A DNA stretch of 9,289 bases from the NCBI GenBank assembly GCA_900763355.1, contig CAAFJY010000097.1, positions 1 to 9,289 of the forward strand, in the 5' to 3' direction. The translations under genes were made by a program, and so were the position numbers. The notes beneath the pieces are model-generated. The model did no database searches. It was not told where the DNA came from and was given only the letters and a program-made list of their open reading frames with translations. This DNA is from Clostridia bacterium. Its GTDB lineage: Bacteria > Bacillota > Clostridia > Oscillospirales > Butyricicoccaceae. Position 1 is the stretch's first letter. Each line of letters starts with the position of its first letter. Shown here piece after piece: positions 1-6,435 of this stretch.

Positions 1-56
1 GGCCCCGCGTCAAGACATTTCTTGAAATTTTCGGTAAAGTTCCGGCAAAACACCGC

Positions 57-85
57 TTTTCTTTCCGGAAAAAATGGTGTATATT
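57..85 (+). promoter_or_regulatory. Weak candidate promoter for nnrD
   Basis: A TATATT -10-like hexamer lies at 80-85, about 54 bases before the nnrD start, in a locally AT-rich stretch. The hexamer 17 bases upstream (TTTTCT, 57-62) is a poor -35 match, so this rests mainly on the -10. The leader also holds a short dyad CAAGA-CATT-TCTTG (11-24) and a distant TTCCGG/CCGGAA pair (40-45/65-70), which could be operator half-sites but have no further support. Confidence 0.3.
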
Positions 86-138
86 GAGTTTACCACATTT
101 TTTCGCCCCGCGCAAGGGCAGGAAGCAGGTTTACGATC

Positions 139-1017
139 ATGACACATACACTGGACCGGGCGGCGGCCGCCGCCCTTCTCCCCGCCCGGGACGAGCACGC
201 CGGGAAATGGAGCTTTGGCCGGGCGCTCCTCCTTTGCGGGAGCGTGAGCATGAGCGGCGCGGCCCTCCTGGCCGCCCAGGGGGCCCTGCGCTCCGGGGCG
301 GGGCTGGTGCAGCTGGGAGCGGTGGAGCCCGTCATCTCCGCCGCCCGCACCGCCGTTCCGGAATGTCTCCTTCTCCCCCTGTCCACGGGGGATTTCGGCG
401 TCATCGCCCGGGGGGAGACCTGGCGCATCCTGGAGCAGAGCAAACGGGCCTCCGCCGTCCTCTATGGCTGCGGGGTCCGGGTGTCCGACGACGGGTTCTC
501 CCTCCTCCAGTCCCTCCTCCGGCAATATGAGGGGACGCTGGTGCTGGACGCCGACGGGCTCAATCTCCTGGCCCGGCGGCCCGAGCTCCTTCACGAAGCT
601 GTCAGCCGGTGTGTCCTGACGCCCCACTGGGGGGAGTTCTGCCGCCTCGCCGGACTGAGCCGGGAGGAGCTGGAGCGGGACCCCGCTGGGGCCGCCATGG
701 ATTTTGCCCACCGGCTGGGGGCCGTTTTGGTGCTCAAGGGCGCCCAGACCCTGGTCACCGACGGGGACCAGCTGTGGCAGCTGGACGCCCCCAACAGCGG
801 CATGGCCAAGGGGGGCTCCGGGGATGTTCTGGCGGGGCTGACCACCGGCCTGTGCGCTCAGGACCTGGCCCCGGTGGAGGCCGCCGCCCTGGCCGTCTGG
901 CTCCACGCCCGGGCGGGCGCCCTGGCAAGGGACGCCTTGGGCCCCTATGGGATGCTCCCCCGGGATGTGCTGGCGCACCTCCCCCGGGCCTTTTTGAACC
1001 TGATGCAGGGGGAATAA
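139..1017 (+). CDS. nnrD: ADP-dependent (S)-NAD(P)H-hydrate dehydratase, standalone
   Basis: 292 aa. By family knowledge the enzyme repairs hydrated NADH/NADPH (NAD(P)HX) in the cytosol, removing water at the expense of ADP. It has the ribokinase-like fold of the YjeF C-terminal domain. Visible motifs in order: GRALLLCGS (27-35) and RSGAGLV (51-57), LDADGLN (136-142), LTPHWGE (160-166, where the family usually reads TPHPGE), LKGAQTLV (199-206), and the active-site signature MAKGGSGDVLAG (222-233) with the presumed catalytic Asp229. The length fits a dehydratase domain alone. The usual N-terminal epimerase partner (NnrE/YjeF_N) is neither fused nor present in the window. ATG 139 is preceded by GGAAGCAGG (121-129), an acceptable Shine-Dalgarno. 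The gene ends 17 bases before a strong terminator, so it is the last or only gene of its transcript. Assignment is secure; biological context is not visible. Confidence 0.93.
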   Translation: MTHTLDRAAAAALLPARDEHAGKWSFGRALLLCGSVSMSGAALLAAQGALRSGAGLVQLGAVEPVISAARTAVPECLLLPLSTGDFGVIARGETWRILEQSKRASAVLYGCGVRVSDDGFSLLQSLLRQYEGTLVLDADGLNLLARRPELLHEAVSRCVLTPHWGEFCRLAGLSREELERDPAGAAMDFAHRLGAVLVLKGAQTLVTDGDQLWQLDAPNSGMAKGGSGDVLAGLTTGLCAQDLAPVEAAALAVWLHARAGALARDALGPYGMLPRDVLAHLPRAFLNLMQGE

Positions 1018-1033
1018 GCGCCCCTGTCTGCGG

Positions 1034-1069
1034 AAAGACTAAGCCCATCTCCCGGGCTTGGTCTTTTTT
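1034..1069 (+). terminator. Rho-independent terminator after nnrD
   Basis: Stem AAGAC-T-AAGCCC (1035-1046) pairs with GGGCTT-G-GTCTT (1054-1065), 12 bp including one T:G wobble. The loop is 7 nt (1047-1053), followed by an unbroken T run (1064-1069). A1034 extends the pairing into the U tract. It separates nnrD from the TSUP genes. Confidence 0.92.
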
Positions 1070-1106
1070 CCTGTCCGGGCATTTTTCGGGCAAAGGGGGC
1101 GCGCGC

Positions 1107-1469
1107 ATGGACAAGACCACCGGCCGCAGGGCGGCGCTGTGCGGACTGGCGGCAGGCGCGGTCAACGGGCTCTTCGGCGCCGGGGGCGGCATCGTACTGC
1201 TGCCCCTGCTGGCCCGCTGCGGTCTGCGGGAAAAGGAATGCTTCGCCACCGCCCTGGGGATCCTGCTGCCCCTGTCGGTGCTGTCGGCGGTCCTCTGGCT
1301 GGTGCGGGAGCCGGTGGCTCTCACGGCCGCCCTGCCCTATCTCCTGGGCGGAGTGCTGGGTGGCTTTTTCGCGGGAAAATGGATGAAAAAGCTCCCCGCC
1401 GTCTGGCTGCGCCGGGTCTTTGCCCTGCTGCTCCTCCTCTCCGGGGCCCGGGGGGTGCTGGGAAAATGA
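1107..1469 (+). CDS. TSUP (TauE/SafE) family half-transporter, first subunit
   Basis: 120 aa, almost entirely hydrophobic, with about four membrane segments (residues 10-37, 46-66, 72-90, 100-117). The first helix carries the glycine-rich TSUP signature GLFGAGGG (21-28) followed by hydrophobic residues and LLPLL (31-35). TSUP proteins of this type are usually about 250 aa with two homologous four-helix halves, and this ORF corresponds to one half. Basic residues at the N-terminus (KTTGRR) and around 91-103 (KWMKK, LRR) indicate which loops face the cytoplasm. ATG 1107 is chosen because AAAGGGGG lies 7 bases upstream (1092-1099) and the signature starts just downstream. The long open frame further upstream overlaps nnrD and its terminator. 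It overlaps the next gene by ATGA. By family it exports or imports small anions such as sulfite or organosulfonates, but the substrate cannot be read from sequence. No clear promoter is visible in the 37 bases after the terminator. Confidence 0.82.
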   Translation: MDKTTGRRAALCGLAAGAVNGLFGAGGGIVLLPLLARCGLREKECFATALGILLPLSVLSAVLWLVREPVALTAALPYLLGGVLGGFFAGKWMKKLPAVWLRRVFALLLLLSGARGVLGK

Positions 1470-1837
1470 AGACGTTCCTCCTTCCTCTCCTGGCGGGAGC
1501 CGCCGCCGGGCTCCTCACGGGGGCCGGTGTGGGCGGCGGGACGGCCCTGCTCCTGTGGCTCACCGGCCCCGGCGGCTTTTCCCAGCCCCAGGCCCAGGGG
1601 ATCAATCTCCTCTACTACCTGGCCTGCGCCCCGGCGGCCCTGGTCCAGCACAAGCGCTCCGGCCTGTTCCGGTGGGACGCGGCCCGTCCGGCCATCCTCG
1701 CCGGGCTCCCCGCCGCCGGGGCGATGGCCTTTTTCGCCGGCGGACTGCCCCAGTCCCTCCTCCGCCGCCTCTTCGGCGGGGCCTGCATCCTCCTGGGCCT
1801 GTATGAGCTGCTGCGGAAGGACCGGGCGGGGGAATGA
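1466..1837 (+). CDS. TSUP (TauE/SafE) family half-transporter, second subunit
   Basis: 123 aa, about four membrane segments (4-33, 43-61, 72-92, 98-116). The first helix repeats the family signature as GLLTGAGVGGG (15-25), so it is homologous to the preceding 120-aa protein rather than a simple continuation. The start ATG overlaps the upstream stop (ATGA, 1466-1469). The upstream G-rich sequence is not a good Shine-Dalgarno, so translation is probably coupled to the first gene. The natural interpretation is that the two halves assemble into one heteromeric transporter. The C-terminus is charged (LRKDRAGE). A sequencing frameshift splitting one gene is unlikely, because each ORF has its own start, a complete glycine motif and a charged C-terminal tail. 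Substrate unknown. Confidence 0.8.
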   Translation: MKTFLLPLLAGAAAGLLTGAGVGGGTALLLWLTGPGGFSQPQAQGINLLYYLACAPAALVQHKRSGLFRWDAARPAILAGLPAAGAMAFFAGGLPQSLLRRLFGGACILLGLYELLRKDRAGE

Positions 1838-1896
1838 GCTCGCAGCCTGCCGTCATCCCACCAAAAACCCAGCGAAGCGGTTTTGCAGCAGCATCC

Positions 1897-1921
1897 AGCC
1901 ATCCCAAAGGGATGGCTTTTT
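1897..1921 (+). terminator. Rho-independent terminator after the TSUP pair
   Basis: Perfect 9-bp stem AGCCATCCC (1897-1905) / GGGATGGCT (1909-1917) with an AAA loop and a T tract through 1921. Just upstream, AAAACC (1864-1869) and GGTTTT (1879-1884) could form a second, weaker hairpin. Together they close the TSUP transcript and insulate the next promoter. Confidence 0.9.
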
Positions 1922-1932
1922 CTTGTCTTTTC

Positions 1933-1961
1933 TTGTTTCCCGGGGAAAATCGTGATATAAT
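1933..1961 (+). promoter_or_regulatory. Sigma-A-type promoter of the mscS-to-MGMT operon
   Basis: -35 TTGTTT (1933-1938), 17-bp spacer, -10 TATAAT (1956-1961, perfect consensus). It lies 12 bases after the preceding terminator. Predicted transcription start is near 1968, which rules out the in-frame ATG at 1962 as the start of the mscS gene. It is the only convincing plus-strand promoter before the terminator at 8158-8184. Confidence 0.88.
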
Positions 1962-2021
1962 ATGGTATTCTCATCACAGAATTGCGCTGATCTCATCGCA
2001 TTCGGAACGGGGGTCCTGCTT

Positions 2022-2870
2022 ATGGACGCTTTCTTCAAAAGTCTCTTTTCCAGCGCGGCCCGGGCGTCGATCCTGTCCATCGCCTATGCACTGGTGCTCT
2101 TTCTCGCGGGATATTATCTCATCCGCTGGCTGGCCCGGCGGCTGAGCCGCCGTCTGGAGGGCAAGGGCCGCCTGGATCTCAGCATCCAGCGGCTCATCCT
2201 CCAGCTGGTGCGCTGGGGGCTGACGACCCTGCTGCTCATCAGCTGCCTGTCCCAGCTGGGGGTCAACACCGCCTCCCTGGTGACGGTGCTGGGCACCCTG
2301 GGCGTGGCCTTTTCCCTGGCTATGCAGAGCGGGCTGAGCAACCTGGCCGGGGGCATTTTTCTCCTGGTGACCAAGCCCTTCCACACCGGGGACTATATCG
2401 AGGCCGCCGGGGCCGAGGGGACGGTGGACAACATCGGCTTCCTCCACACCCGGCTGCTCACCACCGACAACCGCAGCATCCATGTCCCCAACGGGGCCGT
2501 CATCGCCGGGAACGTGACCAACTACTCCCTCTCCCGCCGCCAGCTGGATCTGGAGATCCCCATCCCCTATTCCGCCCCTCTGGAACAGGCTCAGGCGGTC
2601 ATCCGCGGGGTCCTGGCGGGGGAAGCGCGCATTCTGGAGGAGCCCATGCTCCGGGTGTGGAACATGGACGCATCCTCCGTCACCCTCAAGCTCCGGGCCT
2701 GGTGCGCGGGGAGCGATTACTGGACTCTCCGGTCCGATCTCCTGGCGGGGATCAAGACCGCTCTGGATCAGAACGGGCTCTCCCTGGCCGCCCCCCGGAT
2801 GGACATCCATCTCACCGATCCTGTACCCGCGGGCAGCGCCCGCACCCACTCTGAAGGAGGTCTGCACTAA
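2022..2870 (+). CDS. Small-conductance mechanosensitive channel, MscS family
   Basis: 282 aa, close to the size of three-helix E. coli-type MscS. Predicted role: an inner-membrane valve that opens under tension and releases solutes on hypo-osmotic shock. Helices at about 15-35 and 60-78 precede a glycine/alanine-rich pore helix (85-115, including LGVAFSLAMQ and LSNLAGG). Then comes the cytosolic beta domain with KPFHTGDYIE (118-127), GTVDNIGFLHTRL (133-145), VPNG (155-158) and an alpha/beta C-terminal domain ending APRMDIHL (257-264). The open frame runs upstream to an ATG at 1962, but that codon overlaps the -10 box. ATG 2022 has a GGGGG purine tract 8 bases upstream (2009-2013) and gives the expected family length. 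It is the first gene of the operon, and its stop is 2 bases before the kinase ATG, whose Shine-Dalgarno lies inside it. Confidence 0.93.
   Translation: MDAFFKSLFSSAARASILSIAYALVLFLAGYYLIRWLARRLSRRLEGKGRLDLSIQRLILQLVRWGLTTLLLISCLSQLGVNTASLVTVLGTLGVAFSLAMQSGLSNLAGGIFLLVTKPFHTGDYIEAAGAEGTVDNIGFLHTRLLTTDNRSIHVPNGAVIAGNVTNYSLSRRQLDLEIPIPYSAPLEQAQAVIRGVLAGEARILEEPMLRVWNMDASSVTLKLRAWCAGSDYWTLRSDLLAGIKTALDQNGLSLAAPRMDIHLTDPVPAGSARTHSEGGLH
2854..2860 (+). promoter_or_regulatory. Shine-Dalgarno of the nucleoside kinase inside mscS
   Basis: Perfect AAGGAGG within the last codons of the channel gene, 12 bases before ATG 2873. It supports this start and independent initiation despite the 2-nt gap, although the spacing is on the long side. 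Confidence 0.75.
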
Positions 2871-2872
2871 TC

Positions 2873-3802
2873 ATGGAATACATCGACATCGACCAGATCA
2901 ACGACGCCGCCCGGGATCCCCGGGAGTTCATCCGCTGGAGCCAGGAGCGCTACCAGCACAAGATCGAAGAGGCCGGGGCCATCATCGCTGCCCAGGCCGA
3001 AAAGGGCAAGCCCCTGGTGCTGCTGGCCGGGCCCTCTGGCTCGGGCAAGACCACCACGGCCCACCGGATCCAGCAGTGGCTCTCGGCCCACGGCCACCCC
3101 AGCCACACCCTGTCCATGGACAACTACTATTATCGCCGGGCCGACGGAGTCCTCCCTCTGGACGACGAGGGACAGGTGGATTATGAATCTCCGGAGCTGC
3201 TGGATCTCCCCCTCCTGCGGGAGCATCTGGAAAAGATGGCCGAGGGCAAGCCGGTGGATATGCCCATCTTTGACTTTGCCGCTCAGAAGCGCTCGGACAA
3301 GACCATCCCCGTTCTCCGCCGTCCGGGGGAGATCATCGTCATGGAGGGCATTCACGCCCTCAACCCTCAGCTCCTGGGGGCCGAGGAGGCCCTGGCCACG
3401 GGCGTCTATATCAGCGTCCGCACCCGAATCCGGGACGAGCACGGCCTGGTGCTCCATCCCTCCCTCATCCGCCTGTGCCGCCGCTTCCTCCGGGACAAGA
3501 GCCACCGGGCCCGCCCCTATGCCGAGACGCTGGACAAGCTGCGCTCGGTCTCCCGGGGGGAGCGCCTGTATATCAACCCCTACAAGGCCCTGGCCGAGGT
3601 GCAGTTCGACACCTTTATCCCCTATGAGCTGTCGGTCTACCGCAACGAGCTTTTGCTCAATCTCAACCACGTGGAAGCCCGGTTGCTGGAAGACTCCGGG
3701 GCCGCGCCCCTGGTGCCCATCCTCCGCCAGCTGGACCCCATCAGCCAGACCATGGTGCCGGAGGACGCCCTGATCCAGGAATTTATCGGAGACGAGGACT
3801 GA
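2873..3802 (+). CDS. Uridine/nucleoside kinase family protein (P-loop, no TGS domain)
   Basis: 309 aa. Predicted to transfer phosphate from a nucleoside triphosphate to a nucleoside such as uridine or cytidine in pyrimidine salvage. Walker A GPSGSGKT is at residues 53-60. The substrate loop SMDNYYYRR (81-89) supplies an Asp (83) typical of uridine kinases and phosphoribulokinases. The IIVMEGIHALNP strand (154-165) is the second nucleotide-site motif. RLCRRFLRDKSHR (200-212) matches the arginine-rich lid region, and the protein ends EDALIQEFIG (297-306). It most resembles the C-terminal half of the roughly 550-aa clostridial nucleoside kinases that begin with TGS/threonyl-tRNA-synthetase-like domains. 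Here those are replaced by about 45 residues of charged, probably helical sequence. Not a standard 200-aa Udk, so the substrate is uncertain. It ends 4 bases before murQ. Confidence 0.87.
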   Translation: MEYIDIDQINDAARDPREFIRWSQERYQHKIEEAGAIIAAQAEKGKPLVLLAGPSGSGKTTTAHRIQQWLSAHGHPSHTLSMDNYYYRRADGVLPLDDEGQVDYESPELLDLPLLREHLEKMAEGKPVDMPIFDFAAQKRSDKTIPVLRRPGEIIVMEGIHALNPQLLGAEEALATGVYISVRTRIRDEHGLVLHPSLIRLCRRFLRDKSHRARPYAETLDKLRSVSRGERLYINPYKALAEVQFDTFIPYELSVYRNELLLNLNHVEARLLEDSGAAPLVPILRQLDPISQTMVPEDALIQEFIGDED

Positions 3803-3806
3803 ACCT

Positions 3807-4640
3807 ATGGAATACGCCGCACTGCTCACCGAGACCCGCAACCCCCGCACCACCCACATCGATACCATGTCCACCCTGGACCAGCTCCGGGCCATCAATT
3901 TCGAGGATCACACCGCCGTGGACGCGGTGGAAGCCGCCCTGTCCCAGATCGCCCCAGTGGTGGACCGCATCGTCCGAGGCATGAAGGAAGGGGGCCGGCT
4001 CATCTATGCCGGCTGCGGCACCTCCGGACGGCTGGGCGTGCTGGACGCCTCTGAATGCCCGCCCACCTATGGAGTGGGCCCCGACCTGGTCATCGGCGTC
4101 ATCGCCGGGGGCGACCACGCCCTCCGCAGCGCCGTGGAAGGTGCGGAGGACAGCCGGGAAGCCGGTCTCGCCGCCATGGCCGGTCTGGTTCTGCGTCCCC
4201 AGGACGTGGTGGTGGGCATCAGCGCCGCCGGGGGCGCGGCCTTTGTCCTTGGGGCGGTGGAAGCCGCCAAAAAAGCGGGGAGCGCCGCCGTGGCCCTCAC
4301 CTGCAACCCGGACACCCCCCTGGAGCGGGCCTGTGACTTCGCCATCGTGGTGCGCACCGGGCCGGAGGCCGTCACCGGCTCCACCCGGATGAAGGCCGGC
4401 ACCGCCCAGAAGCTGGTGCTCAATATGCTCTCCACCTGCGCCATGATCCAGACGGGGAAAGTGCGGGAAAATCTCATGATCAATGTCCGCCCCTCCAACC
4501 AAAAGCTCCGGGACCGGGCCGCCCGCATCGTCTGCCAGCTGGCCCCCGTCACCCGGGAGCAGGCCGAACAGGCCTTGGAACGCGCCGGCTGGGACGTGGC
4601 CCTGGCGCTGGACAGCCTGGAAGGCGGCGAAAACCGATGA
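3807..4640 (+). CDS. murQ: N-acetylmuramic acid 6-phosphate etherase
   Basis: 277 aa, slightly short of the usual ~300. By family knowledge it cleaves the D-lactyl ether of MurNAc-6-phosphate, giving GlcNAc-6-phosphate and D-lactate, in cytosolic recycling of cell-wall sugars. Strong family signatures: TETRNPRTTHIDTMSTLDQL (8-27), the SIS-domain loop GCGTSGRLGVLDASECPPTYG (69-89) with Glu83, VEGAEDSREAG (110-120) with Asp115, LTCNPDTPLE (164-173) and TGSTRMKAGTAQKLVLNM (190-207). Glu83 and Asp115 fall at the numbers I recall for the E. coli catalytic pair. Odd feature: the normally well conserved second SIS loop, AASGRTPYV, reads SAAGGAAFV (139-147). The C-terminal helical segment (VTREQAEQALERAGWDVALAL, 248-268) resembles the usual small terminal domain. 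ATG 3807 has GAGGA at 3794-3798. It overlaps the downstream kinase by ATGA. Confidence 0.94.
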   Translation: MEYAALLTETRNPRTTHIDTMSTLDQLRAINFEDHTAVDAVEAALSQIAPVVDRIVRGMKEGGRLIYAGCGTSGRLGVLDASECPPTYGVGPDLVIGVIAGGDHALRSAVEGAEDSREAGLAAMAGLVLRPQDVVVGISAAGGAAFVLGAVEAAKKAGSAAVALTCNPDTPLERACDFAIVVRTGPEAVTGSTRMKAGTAQKLVLNMLSTCAMIQTGKVRENLMINVRPSNQKLRDRAARIVCQLAPVTREQAEQALERAGWDVALALDSLEGGENR

Positions 4641-5593
4641 TGCTTCTGGGCATAGACAGCGGCGGGACCTCCTGCCGTCTGGCCCTGTGCGACGACATGG
4701 GGCGCGTCCTGTCCCAGGTCACCGTCCCCGGCCACAACCCCAATGCCGACGGCTTCCCCGCGCTGGAAGCCAGCTTCCGTCAAGGGCTGGACGCGCTTTT
4801 GGCCCCCTTTGGCGGGCGGGAAGCGGCCATCGACGCCCTCCACGGAGGGATCGCCGGGGGTGAGGGGGACAACCGTCCCCGGCTGGAGCAGATGCTCCGC
4901 AGCCTCCTCCCCCGCTGCGCCCGGGTGTCGGTGAGCTCCGATGCCCTCATCGCCCTCTCTGCCGGGCTGGGGGCCGCTGATGGCGGCGTCCTGATCGCCG
5001 GCACGGGGACCATCGGCTTTGTCCGAAAGAAAAATGCCCTCCTGCGCTTTGGCGGCTGGGGCTATCTGGCCGACGAGGGAGGCTCTGGCTGGCACATCGG
5101 CCGGGACGGCTTCCGGGCCGCCATGGCCGGGGAAGACGCCGGTCTCCCTCCCACCGCCCTCACCGCCCTCTATGAAGAAAAGCTGGGCATGAGCATGATG
5201 GCCGCCGTCACCGCCCTCTACCGGGGGGAGCTCTCTCTGGCGGCCTGCGCTCCCCTGGTCTTTTCCGCCGGGGAAGCGGGGGACCAAGCGGCGCTGGACA
5301 TCCTCCGCCGCAACGCCGCCATCCTGGCGGAGACGCTGGGACGGATGCAGCGCGCCTTTGGCGCGCCCCTCCCCGTGGTGCTGGTGGGCGGGCTCCTGAG
5401 CCCCGGCTCCCGCTATCTGGCGGAGCTGGAGGGCTGCTGCCGGGACATCCCCGTGCGTCTCTTCCACCCCAGCCTGTCCCCCCTCCTGGGGGCGGTGCGC
5501 ATGGCGGCCCACGCCGCCGGGGCGGAAGAAACGGAGGATTTCCTCGCCAACCTCGCCCTTCCCCCGGAAACGGCTCTGGATCTGAGAAAGTGA
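4637..5593 (+). CDS. murK: BadF/BadG-type amino-sugar kinase (MurNAc/GlcNAc kinase, MurK-like)
   Basis: 318 aa, ASKHA-fold kinase. Phosphate-1 motif GIDSGGTSCRLAL (5-17), SSDALIAL with candidate catalytic Asp102 (100-107), phosphate-2 motif IAGTGTIGF (120-128), GGWGYLADEGGSGWHIG (139-155) as in N-acetylglucosamine kinases, and the adenosine-site LVGGLLSPG (249-257). A clostridial BadF-family enzyme, MurK of Clostridium acetobutylicum, phosphorylates both MurNAc and GlcNAc and is encoded with murQ. The same pairing here, with translational coupling (ATGA at 4637-4640), makes this the likely role: it would supply MurNAc-6-phosphate to MurQ. ATG 4637 and the adjacent ATG 4640 are both possible starts; GGAAGG at 4619-4624 and GGCGG at 4623-4627 precede them. 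Strict GlcNAc kinase activity cannot be excluded from sequence. No PTS or ABC uptake gene for the sugars is in the window. Confidence 0.85.
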   Translation: MMLLGIDSGGTSCRLALCDDMGRVLSQVTVPGHNPNADGFPALEASFRQGLDALLAPFGGREAAIDALHGGIAGGEGDNRPRLEQMLRSLLPRCARVSVSSDALIALSAGLGAADGGVLIAGTGTIGFVRKKNALLRFGGWGYLADEGGSGWHIGRDGFRAAMAGEDAGLPPTALTALYEEKLGMSMMAAVTALYRGELSLAACAPLVFSAGEAGDQAALDILRRNAAILAETLGRMQRAFGAPLPVVLVGGLLSPGSRYLAELEGCCRDIPVRLFHPSLSPLLGAVRMAAHAAGAEETEDFLANLALPPETALDLRK

Positions 5594-5601
5594 GGCTTTT
5601 T

Positions 5602-6435
5602 ATGAAAAAACAGCGGCTTTTTGCCCTGCTGGCGGGCCTTTTGGCCCTTTGTCTCCTGGCATCCTGCGGGAAAAATGGGGACAGCGGCGTCGCCGAGCCC
5701 GATCCCACCCCCGCTGAGGACCCCGAGACCCCCGGCTCCGGCGATGAGACTCCCGACGCCCCCGATGCGCCCGGCACCGCCGCCGAGCCCCTCACCGTGG
5801 TGCCTTACGTCCGCTCCCTCACCGTCCGGGACGGGACGGCGGGCTCCGACACCGTGTGGATCGAGGGAGAGTTTTCCGTCCCCTCCATCCCCGCCCTGCC
5901 CCGAGTGACCAGCTATTATGCCGAGCTCTCCCAGGAGCTGCAGCAGGACTGCTGGAACCAGTCCGGCGAGGCCCAGGCCGCCCAGGCGCTTTCCTCCGGC
6001 GACTGGCTCCCCTGGACCTGGGAGCTGAGCTACCAGGTGCTGCGCAACGACGGGCGCACCCTGTCCATCCTCCGCACCCTCTATCAAAACGCCGGGGGCC
6101 CCCACCCCAGCTCCTATGTCTGGGCCGAGAGCTTTGACGCCCATTCGGGCGGGCGGCTCCTTCTGGGGGACCTCTTCACCGCGGAGGAGAGCGAATATCT
6201 CCCCCGTCTGCTGGACGCCGTCCGGGCCCAGATGGCGGACAATGGGATCTCCTATTACGAGGACGCTTCCGCCACCCTGGAGCAGGTCTTTGACCCGGTG
6301 AACTTCGCCCTGGAGGAGGATTCCCTGCTGTTGTTCTTCAACACCTCCGAGATCGCCCCCTATGCCGCCGGGTTCCAGGAGTTTCGGCTGCCCTGGACCG
6401 ATCTCGCCGACATTTTGAGTGACGATGTGCGCTGA
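5602..6435 (+). CDS. Surface lipoprotein with DUF3298 (RsiV-like) domain
   Basis: 277 aa. A lipoprotein signal peptide (MKKQR, hydrophobic stretch 7-20, lipobox LASC with Cys22) predicts anchoring on the outer face of the membrane. Residues 28-63 are a Pro/Asp/Glu/Gly/Thr-rich flexible linker. The rest resembles the DUF4163/DUF3298 region of RsiV and PdaC: YYAELSQELQQDCW (105-118), TLYQNAGGPHPSSYVWAESFD (159-179) followed by the characteristic GGRLLLGDLF (183-192), then LEEDSLLLFFNTSEIAPYAAG (237-257) and FRLPWTDLADIL (261-272). In Bacillus RsiV this domain binds lysozyme, but there it is joined to a transmembrane anti-sigma segment that is absent here. PdaC's deacetylase domain is also absent. 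Start: GTG 5590 opens the frame, but ATG 5602 has GTGAGG 6 bases upstream (5590-5595) and puts a lysine-rich signal peptide at the N-terminus. It follows the kinase by 8 bases and overlaps the methylase gene. Function unknown; envelope ligand binding is an inference. Confidence 0.82.
   Translation: MKKQRLFALLAGLLALCLLASCGKNGDSGVAEPDPTPAEDPETPGSGDETPDAPDAPGTAAEPLTVVPYVRSLTVRDGTAGSDTVWIEGEFSVPSIPALPRVTSYYAELSQELQQDCWNQSGEAQAAQALSSGDWLPWTWELSYQVLRNDGRTLSILRTLYQNAGGPHPSSYVWAESFDAHSGGRLLLGDLFTAEESEYLPRLLDAVRAQMADNGISYYEDASATLEQVFDPVNFALEEDSLLLFFNTSEIAPYAAGFQEFRLPWTDLADILSDDVR

Noticed and set aside
10..978. 322-codon minus-strand frame opposite nnrD
   Set aside because: Proline/glycine-rich shadow of a well-conserved plus-strand gene; no start signal.
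1962..2021. Upstream ATG extension of the MscS gene
   Set aside because: The ATG overlaps the perfect -10 box TATAAT (1956-1961) and lies before the predicted transcription start; ATG 2022 has a proper ribosome binding site.
2867..3898. 343-codon minus-strand frame opposite the nucleoside kinase
   Set aside because: Low-complexity Gly/Val/Gln/Asp-rich translation with no motif; the plus strand encodes a clear P-loop kinase.
4067..5512. 481-codon open frame on the minus strand opposite murQ and murK
   Set aside because: Same GC artefact; it spans two real, translationally coupled genes and has no domain features.
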